The position numbers and the translations under genes are program-made. From positions 1 through 53,953 of the IMG/VR virus record IMGVR_UViG_3300019135_000051: DNA of 53,953 nt. The stretch is one strand, 5' to 3'. Below the pieces are notes generated by a model that was not told where the DNA came from, made no database searches, and was given only the letters and a program-made list of their open reading frames with translations. This DNA comes from a virus. Positions 48,217-53,953 of this stretch are shown here, in pieces; position 1 is the first letter of the stretch, and every line of letters starts with the position of its first letter.

Positions 48217-49954
48217 TCTTATAGTGTTTTCACATGAATTTCAACAACAAGTTCTGCTGAGTATGCAAAACTCTGACGTTGAAGAAAGAGAGAACTGTTT
48301 TACTGAATATATGATAAATTGCTTAATTGAGGACGGTACACTGGAAGACGGTATCCCACTTTATTACAGAAAGGGTGGGATGCAAATAAATGGCTACTCA
48401 TTTGTTGAAGAGACTGGTATTTTAAACCTTTTTGTTAGCCAGTACAATGCAGCTTCACCACCAGCAAATGTCAGATTAAGTGACTTGGATTCAGCGTTGA
48501 ATCGACTGTTTTTGTTCCTCAAAAAGACTTTAAATGGCCTAAATAACAATCTAGAAAAGGGAACCCCTATTAACGATCTCATACTTAGACTTTTTGAAGA
48601 AAAGGAATCAATAACAAAGGTCAATCTTTATTTTTTAACAGATGGAGTAATCAAAAAAACTTGGAATAAGGAACTATCTTTAGATAACTTAGAGATTGAG
48701 GTTCATTTATGGGACATCGAAAGGTTATTTCGAACTATTACCTCAGGAAAGAATAGAGAAGCTATTGAGATCGATTTTGAAAAACTAGGATATTCTATTC
48801 CCTGTCTTGAGATGCCAGAAAAAAACGAAACATATGAAACCTATCTTGCAATTTTTCCCGCAATTTTATTAGTAGAGATATATGGGAAATATCGTTCACG
48901 TCTTCTTGAAGGTAATGTTAGATCTTTTCTTCAAATCCGGGGAAGTGTGAATAAAGGAATACGTGATACGATAAAAAATGAGCCACATATGTTTCTTGCT
49001 TACAACAATGGAATTTCAGCCGTAGCTGAGAGTGCAGAAATTGTGAAAACTCCTAAGGGTCTTGCGATACGAAAGGTTAGAGATTTGCAGATTGTAAATG
49101 GGGGCCAAACAACTGCGACACTTTACTATGTATATAAAAAAGATCGTGTAAGTCTAAAAGGTGTTAGCGTTCAAGTAAAGCTTACCGTAGTTTCAGATCC
49201 AGCGACTATGGGGGAAATTGTACCCAAAATATCGGAGTATGCTAACAGTCAGAATAAAATACAAGGTGCTGATTTCTCTTCGAATCATCCCTACCATCGG
49301 GCACTTGAAGAGCTTTCAAGGACTGTTTGGGCCCCTGTTGTTGGTGGTATGCAGCGACAAACTAAGTGGTATTATGAACGAGCTCGAGGCCAGTATTTGG
49401 TAGATAGGGGTAGAGAAAATACACTGACTCACAAGCGTAACTTTGATGCGGAATTCCCCAAAAATCAAAAATTTGATAAAACGGATCTGGCTAAGTATGT
49501 AAACGTATGGCAACAAAAGCCATACGTTGTTAGCCGTGGTGCACAAAAAAACTTTAATGAGTTTATGGATTACATTAACGAAGAAAAGATACCGTTGCCC
49601 GTTCAATCAGATTATGAAAAGCTTATTGCATTAGCAATTTTATACAGGAAAGCCGAGCAATTATTAAACGAACAAAAAGATAGATACCCGGCTTACCGTT
49701 CCTATATAGTGGCATACTCTATCGCTTGGATTTCTTATGTAACAGATGGTGAGATAGATCTACATAAAATATGGCGAGAACAAGATATTGATGATTCCAT
49801 AAAAGAAAGCTTAAATTATATTTTTCCTTATGCTAATAAACATATTACTAACGCACCAGGTAGCGGTAATATTACGGAATGGGCTAAAAAGAAAGAGTGT
49901 TGGGATGCCTTCACCAAATTAGATATCGATATTCCAGACTCTTTGATTGAGTGA
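48206..49954 (+). CDS. AIPR protein (abortive infection phage resistance)
   Basis: A 582-residue protein. The AIPR core spans about 230-430: LLEGNVRSFLQIRGSVNKGI, NEPHMFLAYNNGISAVAES, LQIVNGGQTTATLYY and KISEYANSQNKIQGADFSSN. These match the family tied to phage abortive infection and found in several defence islands. The mechanism is not known in detail. The first 190 residues are a less conserved helical part. Tightly coupled on both sides. Confidence 0.92.
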   Translation: MENDLIVFSHEFQQQVLLSMQNSDVEERENCFTEYMINCLIEDGTLEDGIPLYYRKGGMQINGYSFVEETGILNLFVSQYNAASPPANVRLSDLDSALNRLFLFLKKTLNGLNNNLEKGTPINDLILRLFEEKESITKVNLYFLTDGVIKKTWNKELSLDNLEIEVHLWDIERLFRTITSGKNREAIEIDFEKLGYSIPCLEMPEKNETYETYLAIFPAILLVEIYGKYRSRLLEGNVRSFLQIRGSVNKGIRDTIKNEPHMFLAYNNGISAVAESAEIVKTPKGLAIRKVRDLQIVNGGQTTATLYYVYKKDRVSLKGVSVQVKLTVVSDPATMGEIVPKISEYANSQNKIQGADFSSNHPYHRALEELSRTVWAPVVGGMQRQTKWYYERARGQYLVDRGRENTLTHKRNFDAEFPKNQKFDKTDLAKYVNVWQQKPYVVSRGAQKNFNEFMDYINEEKIPLPVQSDYEKLIALAILYRKAEQLLNEQKDRYPAYRSYIVAYSIAWISYVTDGEIDLHKIWREQDIDDSIKESLNYIFPYANKHITNAPGSGNITEWAKKKECWDAFTKLDIDIPDSLIE

Positions 49955-50015
49955 TGTTTACTTTTATAAAATACTAGAGTATTCTATTGAAGCTAAAGAA
50001 TTTTGGGGTGAGACC

Positions 50016-51251
50016 ATGAATTTCATTGATATATTTGCAGGGGCTGGTGGACTTTCAGAAGGATTTGTCAGACAGGGTTTTTTGCCAATTGCCCATGTTG
50101 AAATGAATCGGGATGCTGCTCTCACTCTAAAAACAAGGATGGTATATCATGAACTGAAGAAAAGTAATCAGTTAGATATATATAATAACTATCTCCTTGG
50201 AAGTATTACGAGAGACGAGTTGTATAAAACGAATCCACAGGTTGAGAATTTCGTTATTCAAAAGGAAATTTCTGATGAGACCATTGATTCAATATTTAAC
50301 ACAATAGACAAGAATTTAAAAGAATTAAAACAGAAGAGTGTTGATATTCTTATCGGTGGGCCGCCGTGTCAGGCGTATTCATTAGTTGGAAGAGCTAGAG
50401 ATCCTTATGGGAAAGAACATGATCCAAGAAATTATCTGTATAAGCAATATATAAAATTCCTCATAAGATACGAACCTAAAATGTTTATCTTTGAAAATGT
50501 TCCAGGTATCCTTACTGCTGGCAAAGGTCAGTTGTTTAATGATGTTAAGAAATATATGGACGAGGCTGGTTACGATATTAAAGCAGAGACGCTTGATGCT
50601 TCTGACTTTGGAGTATTACAAAAGAGATTTAGAGTTATCTTAGTTGGATGGAAGAAGGGAACCAAATACAGTTATCCAATTTTGGAAAAGCAGTCACATA
50701 ACTTTCTAGTCAAAGATTTACTTATTGATTTACCAAGGCTTCATCCAGGGCAATCAATAAATTGTGGTGATTATACAGGAGAGCCTACGAGGTACCTGCA
50801 ACAATTCAAAATTAGAGATAAAGAAGATATTTTGATTCAACATATAACTAGGCCTCATAATGAGAGAGATCGAGAAATTTATGAACATGTAATCAATACT
50901 TGGGAAAAGGAAAATAGACGTCTGAAGTATAATGAGTTACCTGAGAGATTAAAGACTCATAAGAATAGGGAATCTTTCTTAGACCGTTTTAAAGTGGTAG
51001 GTTCTAATCAACCTTACTCACATACATTGGTTGCACATATTGCCAAAGATGGACACTACTATATTCACCCGGACATTACACAATTAAGATCTATTTCAGT
51101 TCGTGAAGCAGCAAGGATACAATCATTTCCCGATAATTACTTTTTTGAGGGTTCAAGAACTGCAGCATTTACGCAAATTGGAAACGCTGTACCTCCTTTG
51201 ATGTCTGAAGCTCTTGCGATGAAGCTTAAGGAAATGATCTCTTCAGTATAA
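50016..51251 (+). CDS. DNA (cytosine-5) methyltransferase
   Basis: A 411-residue C5-methyltransferase. Motif I FAGAGG (7-12), motif IV GPPCQ with catalytic C118, motif VI ENVPG (160-164), motif VIII QKRFRVILVG, and motif X QIGNAVPP (about 387-394) are all present, with a variable target recognition region between about 235 and 345. Start ATG 50,016 behind GGGGTGAG; TTG 49,947 overlapping the AIPR stop is an alternative. It would protect host DNA at the sites sensed by the nuclease. Confidence 0.95.
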   Translation: MNFIDIFAGAGGLSEGFVRQGFLPIAHVEMNRDAALTLKTRMVYHELKKSNQLDIYNNYLLGSITRDELYKTNPQVENFVIQKEISDETIDSIFNTIDKNLKELKQKSVDILIGGPPCQAYSLVGRARDPYGKEHDPRNYLYKQYIKFLIRYEPKMFIFENVPGILTAGKGQLFNDVKKYMDEAGYDIKAETLDASDFGVLQKRFRVILVGWKKGTKYSYPILEKQSHNFLVKDLLIDLPRLHPGQSINCGDYTGEPTRYLQQFKIRDKEDILIQHITRPHNERDREIYEHVINTWEKENRRLKYNELPERLKTHKNRESFLDRFKVVGSNQPYSHTLVAHIAKDGHYYIHPDITQLRSISVREAARIQSFPDNYFFEGSRTAAFTQIGNAVPPLMSEALAMKLKEMISSV

Positions 51252-51256
51252 GTTGT

Positions 51257-51288
51257 AAGCCACTTCTTTTTGGAGTGGCTAATTTTTT
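51257..51288 (+). terminator. Terminator of the defence operon
   Basis: A 7-bp stem AGCCACT (51,258-51,264) with AGTGGCT (51,274-51,280), loop TCTTTTTGG, then AATTTTTTG. Confidence 0.88.
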
Positions 51289-51519
51289 GTAGTTATTCCC
51301 TTTGTATGGTTGTTTAATTAATCAATTTAACCTAAAAGGCTTAAAAACTGGGAGATAAAGCAAGTCAATTTACGCATGATGTATGTTGTTACCGCGGGTT
51401 AAAATTGCCCCAGGTTCGCCGAAAAGAAAATGCCCCACCCCTACCTCTCTCTGAAATTACCGACCAAAGTAGCATCAGAGGGAGAGACATATACTAAGGA
51501 ATATGACTGTGATCAGATG
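51289..51519. other. Non-coding AT-rich stretch
   Basis: Between the operon terminator and the IstA remnant. I see no gene, promoter or repeat that I can support. Confidence 0.5.
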
Positions 51520-51690
51520 ACACGAACTTTAAGCGAGCGGCAAGAGTATGCGCGAAATCACAGGAGAAACGGGCTATTGGAAAATACCTCCGCGCAGACG
51601 GAATTCCTAAACATCGTTCACGAAAGAAGAAGGTCTCCAAACTCGATGCGTTCAAAACCTTGCTGGATCAATGGTCCGTAAGGCTGTTGT
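51520..51690 (+). pseudogene. IS21-family IstA, N-terminal remnant
   Basis: Frames that read KSMREI and, after a frameshift, GKYLRADGIPKHRSRKKK and SKLDAFKTLLDQW. This is the N-terminal helix-turn-helix and linker of IS21 transposases. The gene stops and is lost after 51,690. Together with the IstA/IstB remnants at 42.7-43.6 kb it brackets the defence operon. Confidence 0.75.
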
Positions 51691-51699
51691 ACATGAGCT

Positions 51700-51947
51700 G
51701 AAGGCATACAAAGCCCTCCGTGTCCCAATACAAAAAAACAAGAGCAGGCCGAGAAGGGGATTGATCAGCTGTTTCCACGGCTGCATCAATCAGAGAAAAA
51801 AACGACCTGAAAGCGAGACAGATCGAGCGGGCACTTAAATACCCAATGGATGATGATTATCGGGGAAAGTACCTCAGCCCTGCCAGAGTGAATGACATCA
51901 ACGTTTACTTGGAGCTGGGTCTGATTGAAAGACCAACTCTATATTAA
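51700..51947 (+). pseudogene. Decayed gene fragments
   Basis: Short open pieces such as EQAEKGIDQLFPRLHQSEKK and, to the stop at about 51,946, YRGKYLSPARVNDINVYLEL with GLIERPTLY. They look like broken coding sequence in different frames with no intact gene. The source is not recognised. Confidence 0.45.
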
Positions 51948-52048
51948 AAAGTGAGAGGCGATATTCCAACTCCCGACGGCACTCAGGATCATTTGAGCCC
52001 TTTTATTTTAATCATTTATAGCATTGTTTAGGTTGCGTGTGATGTGTA

Positions 52049-52435
52049 TCATTTTGGTTCTACATTAATATCCCAACTAAAACTATCTGAAATATTTTCA
52101 TACTGAGCAAAGATCGTGACATTGTGTATACCCGGTTCCTTAAAAGTAACAATAAATTTATAATTCCCATTCTCTGCTTCTTCCATTAAACAATTTCGAG
52201 CTTCACCACTATCAACGTAAAAGAATGTCGCATTGACATTTTTCAAAGGAATGTTGTTCAAACTGATGTGGCCTGTTATTTGTAGTGGCTTACCTACGAC
52301 GATACGGCCTGTGTTTTGTGCAGCCGCTTGAAAGTAAAATACCATTTTCGGTGATGTATCTACTATAAAACTCAGCGGAATCAAGAGCGCAAATAAGATG
52401 GGTAGGAATATCGTCAATAAAGAAGACTTAAACAT
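52049..52435 (-). CDS. Secreted or anchored protein with Ig-like domain
   Basis: A 128-residue protein behind TTGGAGG. An N-terminal hydrophobic segment (LLTIFLPILFALLIPLSFIV) acts as signal or anchor, followed by a beta-sandwich with GKPLQITGHI, NVNATFFYVDSGEA and FKEPGIHNVTIFAQY, an Ig/BIG-like pattern. Exported or membrane-anchored outside. Function unknown. Confidence 0.65.
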   Translation of the reverse strand: MFKSSLLTIFLPILFALLIPLSFIVDTSPKMVFYFQAAAQNTGRIVVGKPLQITGHISLNNIPLKNVNATFFYVDSGEARNCLMEEAENGNYKFIVTFKEPGIHNVTIFAQYENISDSFSWDINVEPK

Positions 52436-53325
52436 GAATAACCTCCAAAAGTTAATTATTAATTCTGAGTAGTAATTTAAATGTAAAGACGTGGCTAATA
52501 GAAAAATTGTTACTACCTAAAATTTACATATTGAAGAATACTACTTCTACTGTCAAGGTGTTTTTTGCAAAAAAATTAAGAGGCGGACAAAAATCAGGAC
52601 AAAATCCGGATAAATATTTTGAAGAAAAATGAGGAAAATTATACTCCCTATTCATATTGCGATTTTCTAAAGCTCAGAGAGGGCGACCAACCCCGAAAAT
52701 TGACGCTGTACAAAAAGACAACAGGATAAATGAATAAAAAATGCAAGTTCCCCGCTACGACCATCGCAAGACCGACTAGAGTTCAGATAGGTGTCGCAAG
52801 AAGAGCGGTGGCTTTCCTGCCGTTCATTGATGATTCGAAAGCCTTCCGTGACAAGGTTCTGGCGGATTCTGCGAATGGTTTATATAGGTTCTAGGGTGAA
52901 TGGAACTGGGTTGACGATAAACGGGACGCAATATATGATGTTAAAGATTTAGCAGCTGTTCGAATGACCAACACGTCTGGATATGGGGTTTACTCAAGTT
53001 ATGCGAAGGACAAGGGATGAATTTGGCAATCAAACTGGCTATGTTGATAACCATGGAAACCATACCCCCAAAAAATTCAAACGTAACAAAAAGTTTGAAT
53101 ATTCAGCAGGTGTGTATATAACTAAATTGATACCGATGAATTTGTAAGAACAGGTCCTTTTATTTACAATACAGACAGTGGAAGAATAACACAACTGCAT
53201 TGGCAAAGATCAAGTGGTGGTAGAACCATCAATTAATTAATTTCTTATAAAAATGTGGTATTTATTGTCCAACGATTCTTTTTATCTGATATTGCAGACA
53301 ATGTAAATACATTGCTGACTTTTAC
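52436..53325. pseudogene. Degenerate region with coding relics
   Basis: About 890 AT-rich bp without an intact gene. Fragments on the plus strand read AVRMTNTSGYGVYSS (about 52,950-53,010) and, further on, DTDEFVRTGPFIYNTDSGR with ITQLHWQRSSGGRTIN before a stop near 53,237. They suggest the broken remains of one small, possibly secreted, protein gene. No RNA gene or clear promoter seen. Confidence 0.45.
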
Positions 53326-53523
53326 TTGTGGATGGTGATCAAGGTGAGTGAAAGGAAAATATATGTAATAATCCTGATAGGGTTTTCAATCGTGTCTTTT
53401 GTTATTTTGGCAAATTATTTTAAGACAAGTCAGCCGTTATCAGATTTTTTAGTATTAGTGATAACTACTCATTTAATAATCGATAAGTTAGACTTGCCAA
53501 AATATTTTCGTGATAAACTGTAG
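53326..53523 (+). CDS. Small membrane protein
   Basis: At most 65 residues (the start could be GTG 53,326, ATG 53,332 or GTG 53,344). Two hydrophobic segments (IYVIILIGFSIVSFVILA and FLVLVITTHLII) and short charged ends. No family recognised. Confidence 0.5.
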   Translation: MWMVIKVSERKIYVIILIGFSIVSFVILANYFKTSQPLSDFLVLVITTHLIIDKLDLPKYFRDKL

Positions 53524-53635
53524 AATTTTAAAAATTAAAAGCAAAAGTTAAGCATCGAACTTTCGAACCCTATGTAATAACTATACCCCTGTTATAATTT
53601 CGAAAAGTAACAGAGGAAGAATCGCTGATTGGCAG

Positions 53636-53953
53636 GTGCTGCCGCGAAAAGCGATTACCGAACGGTCACCGAGGCCAGGTACGGAAGAAGAGTTGTACGT
53701 GAAGTTCGTGGTGGAAGAGTGGATGAAGCGAGAAGTGCCGATCGTATCCGGCGGACAAGGGATCTATACCTTGTTGTTTACCACCAAGTATATCTTCGAC
53801 CGCGCCAGCGAGATTGCCGAACTTCGCTTAGAAAACGAAGAACAGTTAAAAGAATGGCGTGAGAAGCGCCGGCGTGGCAACGTGAAGGTTGAGTTGGATC
53901 ATCACTACGTGGATCTGGCCAAGCGTGTGGTGAGGATTGAGGGGCATGAGTAA
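53636..53953 (+). CDS. Hypothetical soluble protein ending at the window edge
   Basis: A 105-residue frame with GTG start. It has a protein-like composition: TEEELYVKFVVEEWMKREVP, TTKYIFDRASEIAELRLENEE and LDHHYVDLAKRVVRIEGHE. GC content rises again here, which fits host or another element's sequence. The start is uncertain: a TTG at 53,629 opens a different frame that looks less like protein. Stop is the last codon of the window. Function unknown. Confidence 0.5.
   Translation: MLPRKAITERSPRPGTEEELYVKFVVEEWMKREVPIVSGGQGIYTLLFTTKYIFDRASEIAELRLENEEQLKEWREKRRRGNVKVELDHHYVDLAKRVVRIEGHE

Noticed and set aside
1-53953. CRISPR array
   Set aside because: No set of regularly spaced direct repeats of 24-40 bp was seen; the iterons and operators are short and irregular.

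Overview
The window is a nearly complete temperate siphovirus-type prophage (about 1-42,311) followed by a decayed, AT-rich genomic island (about 42,312-53,953). Gene families, strong AAGGAGG-type ribosome binding sites, sigma-A-like promoters and a LexA/DinR-type SOS box point to a Bacillota host. Order Bacillales (Brevibacillus/Paenibacillus relatives) is my best guess, by inference only.

Prophage layout. The lysogeny module is on the left: integrase, ImmA/IrrE protease and XRE repressor on the minus strand, opposite a Cro-like protein and an excisionase-like protein. Five 15-bp GATAA-N5-TTATC operators lie in the control region. Next come small early genes, separated from the following ones by what reads as a complete type II hammerhead ribozyme (3656-3716). 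Replication genes follow: DUF2800 nuclease-like protein, DUF2815 single-strand binding protein, MazG-like, family A DNA polymerase, PcfK/PcfJ-like pair, DUF3102, VapE-type primase-helicase, an iteron-rich probable origin (15,481-15,640), VRR-NUC nuclease and SNF2 helicase. A RinA/ArpU-like activator stands before a probable late promoter at 18.05-18.1 kb. The late genes are HNH, terminase small and large subunits, HK97-type portal, protease and capsid, connectors, tail tube, tail chaperones with a -1 frameshift site, tape measure, tail tip and fibre proteins, holin and amidase. The right end holds accessory genes: a GPGW-repeat protein, a probable small RNA, a membrane protein, an SOS-controlled YolD-like gene, a trypsin-like protease, and a minus-strand FtsK/replication-relaxation/membrane-protein module. 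Two inserted genes (a TIR/deoxyribosyltransferase-like protein at 8.7-9.5 kb and the protease at 38.1-38.9 kb) look like morons. The prophage ends at attR, the 3' part of a tRNA-Val(GAC) gene, followed by a rho-independent terminator.

Island layout. Just beyond attR lies a frameshifted integrase tail pointing at the tRNA, so a second element probably used the same site. Broken IS21-family genes lie on both sides of an apparently intact four-gene operon (44,719-51,251): a NurA-family nuclease with an extra N-terminal domain that resembles the EcoRII effector-binding (B3-like) domain, a HerA ATPase, an AIPR (abortive infection phage resistance) protein and a cytosine-5 DNA methyltransferase. 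It has a terminator and an upstream winged-helix gene. I read it as a candidate multi-component restriction-modification or abortive-infection system; the combination is the most interesting item here. The rest of the island (51.3-53.6 kb) is mostly degenerate sequence with two small membrane or secreted protein genes and one soluble protein that ends at the window edge.
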